Notes: a model not told the origin generated them from the sequence alone. Numbered from the stretch's first letter, positions 1-5,355 are shown. The stretch is DNA of 5,355 nucleotides from Candidatus Stahliibacteriota bacterium (GCA_030670605.1 DAOVBK010000123.1:1-5355); one strand, 5' to 3'. Numbers and translations are program-made.

Positions 1-65
1 GAGAGAAATCGAGAGAGCGACCACGTCTGTGTCTCGTAGAGAGAAGCAATCTCACCACCAGAACA

Positions 66-105
66 CTTCTCGATGCGTCCTGTCTGCGACAGGACTTACT
101 CGAAG
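66..105. other. Strong hairpin downstream of rqcH
   Basis: GTCCTGTC (77-84) and GACAGGAC (88-95) form a perfect 8-bp stem with a 3-nt loop. An outer imperfect helix (66-73 with 100-105) extends it through a small internal loop. It lies about 60 to 100 nt past the rqcH stop. On the minus strand no T-run follows, so it is not a canonical terminator, though it could act as a 3' stabiliser or a rho-dependent 3' end. The rest of 1-167 shows no gene I can support. Confidence 0.55.
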
Positions 106-121
106 GGTAATTCTTTTTACT

Positions 122-141
122 GTTCGAGCGGAGTCGAGAAC
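122..141. repeat. Imperfect palindrome in the rqcH downstream region
   Basis: The plus strand reads GTTCGAGCGGAGTCGAGAAC. Its ends pair (GT with AC, and TCGA with TCGA) with a two-base bulge and a GC-rich loop. It resembles short TCGA-containing intergenic palindromes found dispersed in many bacterial genomes, but only one copy is present here, so repeat status is inferred from resemblance. Confidence 0.35.
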
Positions 142-167
142 TAACACATTGTACCTGTCACTCGATT

Positions 168-1634
168 TCACTCCGGCAACACCGGATCAACAAAAAGCGT
201 TTCTTCACGCATGAGTATCACACTCCCTGAACCACCTCTCTTGCTCTTCTTCAGATACTTTCGCTGCGTATAGGAAACGACAACATTGTGTTGTCGGCGT
301 GCCTTGCTGTAATATGCCGCAATGGCAGCAGCGGCTAATACGTCAGTACGTGACGGCTTCTGTCCCCTGGGGATCTTGGCTCTCAGTATTGTATGTGCTC
401 CTTCAAAGCCTCGCGTGTGAAAGAAATAATCATGCGGTCGCGCGAATGTAAATGTCAGTTCATCATTTGATCGTGCACTCTTGCCAACATAGACAACCGC
501 GCCGCTCAGCAGACTGAAGATACGGAATGGAAGTGGCTTTTTTTTCTCTGAAATCCTCTTACTGTCGCGTGGTGTCTCCTTTCCAGGCTCCGATTCTTGA
601 AGCACTTTGATCTCTCGTTCGAACTGCGCAAGCTTCTTCTGAATCATTGGTTGACCACGTTTGTGTTTTTTATACTTCCTGAAGTAATCCTGGGCATTCT
701 TTTGGGCACTCAAATGCGGGTCTAGTGTGATTGTAACCATGGTTCCGTCGTATGGATTGAGAAGCCGTACGCTGTGCGCACCTTTCTTGACGTCCTTCAC
801 GTTGCTCAGGAGTAACTCGCCAGCGATACGGTACGCTTCAATTTCATTCGTACTCAAGAGCTTCTTTTGAATACGCAGTCGCTTGCGCTGCATGGTGCGG
901 ACAAGATCTTTCTTTCGTACAATTGCGTCCTCATGTATCTTTGCCTGCAGGAACAGTTTGATCCCATGCTCATACAGGCTGTTGAACGATTTGAACTCTT
1001 TCTTAAACTCACGTGCGAACAGACTAACACGCAACGGCATCGTCGATACGATTTTCGGACTAACCGCCTTGCCCGTGATTACATCACAGAGTCGCGTGAT
1101 AGTATCTTGATTCAACTCATCGGCAAGATTCTTATCCACACCTTCGATTTCTCGCACAAAATGTGCTTTGCTGCCAACGAGTGACTTCAATGTTGCTTCG
1201 TCAACCTCGCATATGTTTTTCTTCGGTTTTTTTTCCACGAAGCGTGGAAACAAATCTCTGTGCGTGCTCGCTGTTCTTACACGTATATTTGGTGCTTCGC
1301 GATATAGCGAGACAATAATATCGCACGTGTTTGGCTTTCCCGTGCTAAGTCTCTCTGTAGTCAATCTCATCACCGGTTTGAAACTGTCCTGCGTAACATG
1401 TCTGATAATATGTGATGCTAGAGCAGTGCTGAAAACCTGCAGTTTATCATAGTGCTCTTTGGTTTTCCGCGACACACAGAGTGCGAGTGCATCTGGATAT
1501 AGGGAAACGTACAGTGATTTTTTCCCACACACGAATTGCACTATCCTCTGCCGGATCAATACCTCCTCAACCCGCATTCCACTGAGCACCTCCCGGATTT
1601 CATGGAGAAGAAGATGGAGAAATATGCCGTTCAT
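168..1634 (-). CDS. rqcH: NFACT-family ribosome quality-control protein, RqcH/Rqc2-like (older name: fibronectin-binding protein A homologue)
   Basis: The 488-residue product has the NFACT order: NFACT-N (about 1-135, starting MNGIFL with the family's usual spacing), a helix-hairpin-helix stretch (about 147-190, including IEGVDKNLADEL), a charged coiled-coil middle (about 205-350, with LDPHLSAQKNAQDYF at 305-319 and YKKHKRG at 321-327), and NFACT-R (about 368-484). NFACT-R carries SNDELTFTFARPHDYFFHT (389-407), GAHTILR (412-418), AAYYSKAR (439-446) and TLFVDP (479-484). In known members the protein binds 50S subunits holding stalled peptidyl-tRNA and recruits tRNA-Ala to add C-terminal alanine tails. 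It is shorter than the roughly 570 residues of the Bacillus protein. The Asp-Arg pair expected in NFACT-N appears replaced by Lys86-Pro87, so tailing activity is uncertain. The ATG at 1634 fits the family N-terminus, but the Shine-Dalgarno is weak or absent and a hairpin abuts the start. Family assignment is firm; exact function is inferred. Confidence 0.93.
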   Translation of the reverse strand: MNGIFLHLLLHEIREVLSGMRVEEVLIRQRIVQFVCGKKSLYVSLYPDALALCVSRKTKEHYDKLQVFSTALASHIIRHVTQDSFKPVMRLTTERLSTGKPNTCDIIVSLYREAPNIRVRTASTHRDLFPRFVEKKPKKNICEVDEATLKSLVGSKAHFVREIEGVDKNLADELNQDTITRLCDVITGKAVSPKIVSTMPLRVSLFAREFKKEFKSFNSLYEHGIKLFLQAKIHEDAIVRKKDLVRTMQRKRLRIQKKLLSTNEIEAYRIAGELLLSNVKDVKKGAHSVRLLNPYDGTMVTITLDPHLSAQKNAQDYFRKYKKHKRGQPMIQKKLAQFEREIKVLQESEPGKETPRDSKRISEKKKPLPFRIFSLLSGAVVYVGKSARSNDELTFTFARPHDYFFHTRGFEGAHTILRAKIPRGQKPSRTDVLAAAAIAAYYSKARRQHNVVVSYTQRKYLKKSKRGGSGSVILMREETLFVDPVLPE

Positions 1635-1635
1635 A

Positions 1636-1661
1636 CTACACGCATATGTTTTTGCTTGTAG
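1636..1661 (-). promoter_or_regulatory. Leader hairpin abutting the rqcH start codon
   Basis: On the minus strand CTACAAGC (1661-1654) faces GCGTGTAG (1643-1636): seven pairs with one A-G mismatch and a 10-nt A-rich loop. The stem ends one base before the ATG at 1634, and no good Shine-Dalgarno is visible between it and the start. The hairpin could influence initiation, but the stem is modest and could be chance. The 69-bp gap holds no clear promoter. Confidence 0.35.
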
Positions 1662-1703
1662 GAAATACGCCTTTCGGGTTCATGCCGTCACATCGACAAG
1701 GAA

Positions 1704-2684
1704 TCATGTATGCTGTGAACGTAAGTATGACAATACCTGCGTGATATCGTCAGGCAGTGGCGCGGTAAACTTCATTTTCTTCTTTGCTGTTGGGTGCATG
1801 AATTCAAGCTCAGCAGCGTGTAACGCTTGACGGTCAATCAGCTTCAAAACCTCTTTGAATACCGGTAAATCCTTTGCCTTCTGTATCACACCAGGACTTC
1901 TGCCTTTGTAATCTTTGTCGCCAACAATCGGACACCCGATATGCAAAAAATGAACACGAATTTGATGTGTTCTCCCGGTGATAAGCGAAACCGCGAGATA
2001 CGTAGCAGCTGAGAAACGTTCAATGACAGCAAATTGTGTCGTCGCATCCTTTGCCGACAATGGTGTAACAACCATTTTCTTTCTGTCAATGCCACTTCGC
2101 CCGATCGGTGCTTCAATAACACCCTCAGGCATGCCAGGATAATTCCAGCACAGTACTCGGTACGTCTTCTTCAACTGCCGTTTCTCAATGAGCTTGCCGA
2201 GCGTACGTAAGGCGTGATCAGTCTTGGCAAAAAGAATGAGGCCAGTCGTATCTTTGTCCAAACGGTGCAGCACACCTGGGCGGATCTTGTCACCCAATGT
2301 CGGCAACCTACCGCAGTGATAGAGCAGTGCATTAACCATAGTATGTTCGAAATTGCCCCGTGCTGGATGCACAACCATGTTCTTGTCTTTGTTGATAATA
2401 ATGATGTCACCATCTTCGTAAATGACGTTTAACGGGATATTCTCTGGTTGAATCTCAGGCGCGGGTTTGAGCTCAAACCGAACCATGATTTGGTCGCCTG
2501 TCTTCACCCGATAGGAATGTTTAACCGTGCGCTCATTGACAATAACCTTACCATGATCAATCAGTTTCTGTGTCATACTGCGTGACACACCTATCCCGGA
2601 GATGATAAGATAATGGTCTATCCGTTTTCCCCGCTGTTTTTCGGCAACGATTCTCTTGAATTCCTTATGAATGATGTTTGCCAA
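1704..2684 (-). CDS. rluD: RluA/RluD-family 23S rRNA pseudouridine synthase
   Basis: The product converts uridines to pseudouridine in RNA; RluD itself modifies helix 69 of 23S rRNA. Counting from the TTG at 2684 (326 residues, the same length as E. coli RluD), an S4-type RNA-binding domain covers about 18-75 (KRIDHYL, SRSMTQKLIDHGKVIVNE). The catalytic domain carries HPARGN near 106, the active-site motif HRLDKDTTGL at 140-149 with catalytic Asp143, KTYRVL near 173, and the conserved TGRTHQIRVH near 236-245. I chose TTG because GGAGAAG (2698-2692) lies just upstream and because the ATG at 2729 would force a 65-nt overlap with rph. The chosen start still overlaps the 3' end of rph by 20 nt, implying coupled translation. 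The exact target uridine cannot be told from sequence; RluA-, RluC- and Bacillus-type paralogues share these motifs, so the gene symbol is approximate. Confidence 0.92.
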   Translation of the reverse strand: MANIIHKEFKRIVAEKQRGKRIDHYLIISGIGVSRSMTQKLIDHGKVIVNERTVKHSYRVKTGDQIMVRFELKPAPEIQPENIPLNVIYEDGDIIIINKDKNMVVHPARGNFEHTMVNALLYHCGRLPTLGDKIRPGVLHRLDKDTTGLILFAKTDHALRTLGKLIEKRQLKKTYRVLCWNYPGMPEGVIEAPIGRSGIDRKKMVVTPLSAKDATTQFAVIERFSAATYLAVSLITGRTHQIRVHFLHIGCPIVGDKDYKGRSPGVIQKAKDLPVFKEVLKLIDRQALHAAELEFMHPTAKKKMKFTAPLPDDITQVLSYLRSQHT

Positions 2685-3390
2685 CGATTTTCTTCTCCAG
2701 CTTGATGATCTCTTGTATTGCCTGTGCACCAGTTGTTAGCAGCTCGTCGAATTCCTCTCGGGAAACTGGCAGATTCTCGGCGGTTGCCTGAACTTCGATC
2801 ATCTTACCCCGACCGGTCATCACAAGGTTCATGTCTATTTCTGCATTACTATCTTCCTTATGGGTAAGGTCAAGCATGATCTTATTGCGAACAATACCAA
2901 GACTCACCGCTCCAACAAAATCAAGTAGTGGAAACGCCCTGAACCGCTTGTTCTGCATCATTTTGTTCACTGCATGGTACAGGACAATGAACGCGCCGTT
3001 GACTGCTGCAGTTCGCGTGCCACCATCAGCCTGGATGACATCGCAATCAATGATGAATGTCCGTTCACCAACAAGGGACAGATCAAAAATAGGACGCAGC
3101 GACCGACCGATGAAACGACGGATTTCCTGTGTACGACCGCTCAACCTTCCCGTGTTCGCTTCACGCTGCACTCGCTCATCAGTTGAGCATGGTAGTAACG
3201 CATACTCTGCAGTGAGCCAGCCGCGTCCTCTACCAACGAGCCACGGTGGCACACGGTTCTCGATGGTTACCGCACATAAAACCTTTGTCCTGCCCTGGGT
3301 GTAGAGACACGAACCTGCAGGATGGTCAAGATAATCAAGCTCAACGTCTATCTTCCGCAACTCATCATTTTTTCTCTTGTCTTTTCGCAT
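2665..3390 (-). CDS. rph: RNase PH (tRNA nucleotidyltransferase, phosphorolytic 3' exoribonuclease)
   Basis: RNase PH removes nucleotides after the CCA end of tRNA precursors using phosphate, releasing nucleoside diphosphates; it normally forms a hexameric ring. From the ATG at 3390 the protein has 241 residues, normal for the family, and starts MRKDKRKNDELR, matching the usual family opening. Landmarks are TKVLCAV (35-41), VPPWLVGRGRGW (47-58), SGRTQEI (84-90) with phosphate-binding Arg86, CDVIQADGGTRTA (116-128) with Arg126, and EDSNAEIDMN (179-188) with Asp180 and Asp186 at the canonical catalytic positions. The usual Arg68 of the tRNA-binding loop is Cys here, while Arg73 and Arg76 remain. 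A GTG at 3402 is in frame, but GAGG at 3400-3397, 6 nt from the ATG, and the family N-terminus favour 3390. The gene follows a repeat-filled gap after murI and overlaps the pseudouridine synthase gene. In many bacteria rph neighbours rdgB; that gene is not seen here. Confidence 0.96.
   Translation of the reverse strand: MRKDKRKNDELRKIDVELDYLDHPAGSCLYTQGRTKVLCAVTIENRVPPWLVGRGRGWLTAEYALLPCSTDERVQREANTGRLSGRTQEIRRFIGRSLRPIFDLSLVGERTFIIDCDVIQADGGTRTAAVNGAFIVLYHAVNKMMQNKRFRAFPLLDFVGAVSLGIVRNKIMLDLTHKEDSNAEIDMNLVMTGRGKMIEVQATAENLPVSREEFDELLTTGAQAIQEIIKLEKKIVGKHHS
2691..2698 (-). promoter_or_regulatory. Shine-Dalgarno for the pseudouridine synthase gene, supporting the TTG start
   Basis: The minus strand reads GGAGAAGA inside the rph 3' coding region, followed by AAATCG and then TTG at 2684. 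This supports a TTG start that overlaps rph by 20 nt over the upstream ATG at 2729. Confidence 0.65.
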
Positions 3391-3396
3391 GCCTAA

Positions 3397-3402
3397 CCTC
3401 AC
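3397..3402 (-). promoter_or_regulatory. Shine-Dalgarno for rph, deciding the ATG at 3390
   Basis: The minus strand reads GTGAGG, ending 6 nt before the ATG at 3390. The GTG inside this motif is itself in frame with rph, so an automatic caller could take it as the start. Its position inside a well-placed ribosome binding site argues that ATG is the real start. Confidence 0.7.
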
Positions 3403-3416
3403 ATTTGTTCGGTCAA

Positions 3417-3444
3417 ATCCTAAGTTCTAAATCCTAAACTCTAA
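3417..3444 (-). repeat. Four in-phase degenerate 7-bp direct repeats, TTAGNNN
   Basis: On the minus strand four consecutive units occur with exact 7-nt spacing: TTAGAGT, TTAGGAT, TTAGAAC, TTAGGAT. The first four bases are invariant and the last three vary. The block lies in the murI-rph gap, about 27 nt upstream of the rph ATG. It is too short to be a CRISPR array and encodes nothing recognisable. Function is unknown. Confidence 0.75.
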
Positions 3445-3450
3445 TTTCCT

Positions 3451-3514
3451 ATTCGTGTCTCGTATTTCGTACTCGTACTTCCACGAATACGAGTTACGAT
3501 CTACGAGTACGGGG
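3451..3514. repeat. Inverted array of degenerate 6-7-bp TACGANN repeats
   Basis: On the plus strand the left half contains ATTCGTG, TCTCGTA, TTTCGTA and CTCGTA. The right half contains the complementary form: CACGAA, TACGAGT, TACGATC, TACGAG, TACGGGG. The halves face each other around about 3478-3481. Because the units are alike, several hairpins compete: CGTACTCGTA (3468-3477) with TACGAGTACG (3502-3511), CTCGTATT (3459-3466) with AATACGAG (3486-3493), and TATTCGTG (3450-3457) with CACGAATA (3482-3489). It sits in the murI-rph gap with no coding potential. Confidence 0.8.
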
Positions 3515-3532
3515 TTATTTGCCACTATAACC
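3513..3532. other. Short hairpin downstream of murI
   Basis: GGTTAT (3513-3518) and ATAACC (3527-3532) form a 6-bp stem with an 8-nt loop, 16 nt after the murI stop in the direction of transcription. There is no T-run after it on the minus strand, so I do not call it a rho-independent terminator. It may simply protect or punctuate the murI message. Confidence 0.4.
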
Positions 3533-3547
3533 ATCTCGAGCCCTCGC

Positions 3548-4345
3548 TCATGTGCCAAGTGATACTCGTGATACATCTCCCATTGCTTCGCCAAGAAACC
3601 GCTCGCCGATCTCCTTAAAATTCATTGAAAGGTCGGTCAGGTAAATCGCGAGAGTTCCGTCTTCTCCGGGATGTTGCAGTCCCATTTTCTCCAGGTCCTG
3701 CGCCATGGTCTCACCGACCTCACGCGAGGCATCGACATAGTTGATATCACCCATGACCTTTTTCAAAACAGGCATAAGCATGGGAAAATGTGTGCATCCA
3801 AGCAGCAGTGTATCAATCCCGTCGTCTTTGAGCAGTTTGAGGTAGGTTTCTGCAATGAGCTGTGTTGCGGGATGCTCGAGCCAACCTTCCTCAACGAGTG
3901 ATACAAAGAGCGGACATGAACGCCCCACGACTTCACAACGGTCATCTATCTCACGAAACGCCTTTTCGTAGGCACCACTATGAATGGTCAGCGTTGTTCC
4001 GATGACACCAATTTTTCCGGTTTTCGTAACCTCCAATGCTTTTTTTACTCCTGGTCTAATGACACCAATGACCGGAACCGAAACGTGTTTCCGCACAATA
4101 TCGATGGCAACAGATGTCGATGAATAACACGCAATAACAAGGTACTTCGCACCACGCGATAACAAAAATTGTGAATTCTCAAGAGAAAATTGAATGATCG
4201 AATCAGTAGATTTTGTACCATACGGCAATCGTGCAGTATCACCGAGATAGACAATGTTTTCCTGCGGCAGTATCTTTCTTATCTCCTTGACCACGGTAAG
4301 GCCGCCTATTCCAGAATCGAAAACACCAATGGGATTCTTGTTCAA
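3548..4345 (-). CDS. murI: Glutamate racemase
   Basis: MurI interconverts L- and D-glutamate in the cytoplasm without a cofactor, supplying D-Glu for the peptidoglycan stem peptide. The 265-residue product, a normal length, has GVFDSGIGGLTV (7-18) with the active-site Asp10-Ser11, GDTARLPYGTK (35-45), the first catalytic Cys73 in IACYSS, CPLFVSLVEEG (144-154), and the second catalytic Cys184 in LLGCTHFP (181-188). The family usually has CNT after the first cysteine; here it is Cys-Tyr-Ser, so a generally conserved Asn is lost (TAT at 4126-4124). Both catalytic cysteines and the His after the second are kept, so activity is still the best guess. The start is TTG at 4345, with AAAGGAG at 4361-4355 as Shine-Dalgarno. 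It overlaps the amidase stop as TTGA, so the two genes are almost certainly co-transcribed and translationally coupled. Confidence 0.96.
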   Translation of the reverse strand: MNKNPIGVFDSGIGGLTVVKEIRKILPQENIVYLGDTARLPYGTKSTDSIIQFSLENSQFLLSRGAKYLVIACYSSTSVAIDIVRKHVSVPVIGVIRPGVKKALEVTKTGKIGVIGTTLTIHSGAYEKAFREIDDRCEVVGRSCPLFVSLVEEGWLEHPATQLIAETYLKLLKDDGIDTLLLGCTHFPMLMPVLKKVMGDINYVDASREVGETMAQDLEKMGLQHPGEDGTLAIYLTDLSMNFKEIGERFLGEAMGDVSRVSLGT

Positions 4346-5355
4346 TTGTTCAATCTCCTTTCATAATCAGTAACATAATCTCGTATGCCGCAGAATATGC
4401 AGTACGCAAGTCTCTTTCTGAACGACTTCGAACCGAGCAATTTCTCCTCTTCTGCACTGGAAATGAACGCACATTCAACGAGAACAGCAGGCATGAACGC
4501 TCCACGCAAGACATAGAATCCTGCCTGCTTGACCCCGCGTGATGGAATAGGAAGACGTCGTGCTGCATTATCCTGAATAGATTCTGCAAAATGATTCGAC
4601 TCATCCAAATAAGCACTCTGTGCGAGGTCATAGAGTATGCGACTCACTTCATCAGTTGGCTCCACACCATCAAACTGTAATGCTGCATTTTCGAGTGCAG
4701 CAACAGCCCGTTCTTCGTTCGTACGCGCTTCGGATAGAAAATAGGTCTCAAATCCCTTCATTTTGGTACTTCTCTTTGCTGTCGCATTGCAGTGGATACT
4801 GACAAACAGATCTGCGCTGTTGCGGTTGGCGATATTTGTGCGTTCACGCAGCGAGCAGTACTCGTCCTTATCGCGCGTCATCTTGACCGTGATACCGAGT
4901 GAATCGCGTATCAATCGATGCAGGTATTTTGAAACCGCCAGATTGACATCTTTCTCGTACAGCCCCTTCCTGCCAACTGCTCCCGGGTCAATACCGCCGT
5001 GACCAGGGTCAATGACAATCAATTGTACCTTTTCACTAATTTTGTAGTAGAAAACTACTTCCTCATCTCGTTCGAGAAACGCGTTTACATCTTTCAAATC
5101 GAGTTCCAGTTTTGTGTATGTCGTATATGGCGTAACCTTTGCTGAGGTTACATTGCCGCGTCTTGTTATCTTCCCTTTGTACTGCCCGTCAACCTCTACA
5201 ATCGCTTTTTTCATGAGGAACTGTACGTCGAAATCGACCTTTGTTTTCCATCTAAATACAAGAACTGTTGAGTCACCCCGTTCTACTAAAGAAATATCAT
5301 CGATCTTTGGCGCCTCCTTGATCTCCCGCACGAAAATCAGTCTCTCAAAGACGCC
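4342..5355 (-). CDS. N-acetylmuramoyl-L-alanine amidase (Amidase_3 family), 5'-partial
   Basis: This zinc amidase cleaves the bond between N-acetylmuramic acid and L-alanine in peptidoglycan. Residues are counted from an in-frame GTG at 5331. About 10-100 form a strand-rich region resembling the AMIN or AMIN-like domain often placed before the catalytic domain. About 102-320 are the Amidase_3 domain, with zinc ligands His111 (DPGHGGIDPGA), Glu126 (GLYEKDVNLA) and His180 (FVSIHCNA), and catalytic Glu286 (LVECAFIS). The reading frame stays open to the window edge (eight more codons reading GVFERLIF), no clear Shine-Dalgarno precedes the GTG, and no signal peptide is visible. The true start with an export signal therefore probably lies outside the window. 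The TGA at 4344-4342 overlaps the TTG start of murI. The enzyme is expected to act outside the cytoplasmic membrane in cell separation or wall turnover, an inference from the family. Confidence 0.94.
   Translation of the reverse strand, partial: GVFERLIFVREIKEAPKIDDISLVERGDSTVLVFRWKTKVDFDVQFLMKKAIVEVDGQYKGKITRRGNVTSAKVTPYTTYTKLELDLKDVNAFLERDEEVVFYYKISEKVQLIVIDPGHGGIDPGAVGRKGLYEKDVNLAVSKYLHRLIRDSLGITVKMTRDKDEYCSLRERTNIANRNSADLFVSIHCNATAKRSTKMKGFETYFLSEARTNEERAVAALENAALQFDGVEPTDEVSRILYDLAQSAYLDESNHFAESIQDNAARRLPIPSRGVKQAGFYVLRGAFMPAVLVECAFISSAEEEKLLGSKSFRKRLAYCIFCGIRDYVTDYERRLNN
4355..4361 (-). promoter_or_regulatory. Shine-Dalgarno for murI, deciding its TTG start
   Basis: The minus strand reads AAAGGAG here, 9 nt before the TTG at 4345, inside the last codons of the amidase gene. 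No ATG or GTG in the same frame lies nearby, and the family N-terminus begins right after the TTG, so this site fixes the start. Confidence 0.8.

Noticed and set aside
66..118. Rho-independent terminator using the 77-95 hairpin
   Set aside because: The only T-run (111-118) is on the plus strand, 16 nt from the stem, and no gene there reads toward it. On the minus strand no T-run follows.
29..214. Plus-strand reading frame of 61 codons at the left edge
   Set aside because: It overlaps the 3' end of rqcH, runs through the hairpin and palindrome, and its translation resembles no family I know. No Shine-Dalgarno supports the start.
867..1830. Several plus-strand frames of 94-123 codons opposite rqcH and the pseudouridine synthase gene
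   Set aside because: They lie antisense to genes with clear family motifs, and their translations are low in recognisable features. They are shadows of the minus-strand coding.
2682..2729. ATG at 2729 as start of the pseudouridine synthase
   Set aside because: It adds 15 residues before the normal N-terminal region and overlaps rph by 65 nt. The TTG at 2684 has a better ribosome binding site and gives the usual family length.
2831..3304. 157-codon plus-strand frame opposite rph
   Set aside because: It lies entirely antisense to a well-conserved rph whose catalytic residues are all identified. Its protein shows no domain pattern.
3388..3402. GTG at 3402 as start of rph
   Set aside because: This GTG sits inside the likely Shine-Dalgarno for the ATG at 3390, and the family N-terminus matches from that ATG.
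3417..3514. CRISPR array or telomere-like repeat
   Set aside because: Units are 6-7 nt with no spacers, degenerate and partly inverted, and total about 100 bp. This is neither a CRISPR nor a true telomeric tract.
3391..3547. Sigma-70 type promoter for rph
   Set aside because: AT-rich hexamers such as TTAGGAT exist within the repeats, but no -35/-10 pair with acceptable spacing stands out from the repeat pattern.
5329..5331. GTG at 5331 as the true start of the amidase
   Set aside because: The frame remains open to the window edge, no good ribosome binding site precedes it, and an exported enzyme would lack a signal peptide. It is more likely an internal valine.

Overview
The window is a stretch of bacterial chromosome in which every supported gene lies on the minus strand. 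Read in the direction of transcription (high to low coordinates), the order is: an N-acetylmuramoyl-L-alanine amidase whose 5' end lies outside the window, glutamate racemase (murI), RNase PH (rph), an RluD-type large-subunit pseudouridine synthase, and an NFACT/RqcH-family ribosome quality-control protein. Peptidoglycan genes (amidase, glutamate racemase) together with Shine-Dalgarno sites and TTG starts show a walled bacterium, not an archaeon. Base composition looks moderate by eye. I cannot place the phylum; the divergence of several proteins from textbook motifs and the degenerate intergenic repeats suggest a poorly sampled lineage, but that is an impression only.

Layout: 5355-4342 amidase (partial), whose TGA overlaps the TTG start of murI (4345-3548), so the two are translationally coupled cell-wall genes. 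A gap of about 157 bp (3547-3391) follows. It holds no gene but contains two blocks of degenerate 7-bp repeats, one a direct TTAGNNN array and the other an inverted TACGANN array. Then rph (3390-2665) runs into the pseudouridine synthase gene (2684-1704, TTG start, 20-nt overlap). A 69-bp gap with a hairpin abutting the start codon precedes rqcH (1634-168). The last 167 bp hold no convincing gene, only a strong hairpin and a second imperfect palindrome.

How the genes work together: the first pair supplies and remodels peptidoglycan (D-glutamate synthesis, amide cleavage at stem peptides). The second group deals with stable RNA and ribosomes: RNase PH trims tRNA 3' ends, the RluD-type enzyme pseudouridylates 23S rRNA, and the NFACT protein acts on obstructed 50S subunits. 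The same-strand packing suggests one or two operons, though I could not identify a confident promoter or a rho-independent terminator.

There is no obviously new multi-gene system here. The items most worth a second look are the heptamer repeat block between murI and rph, and substitutions at usually conserved functional positions in three otherwise ordinary proteins: the Asp-Arg pair of RqcH, the Asn after the first catalytic Cys of MurI, and Arg68 of RNase PH.
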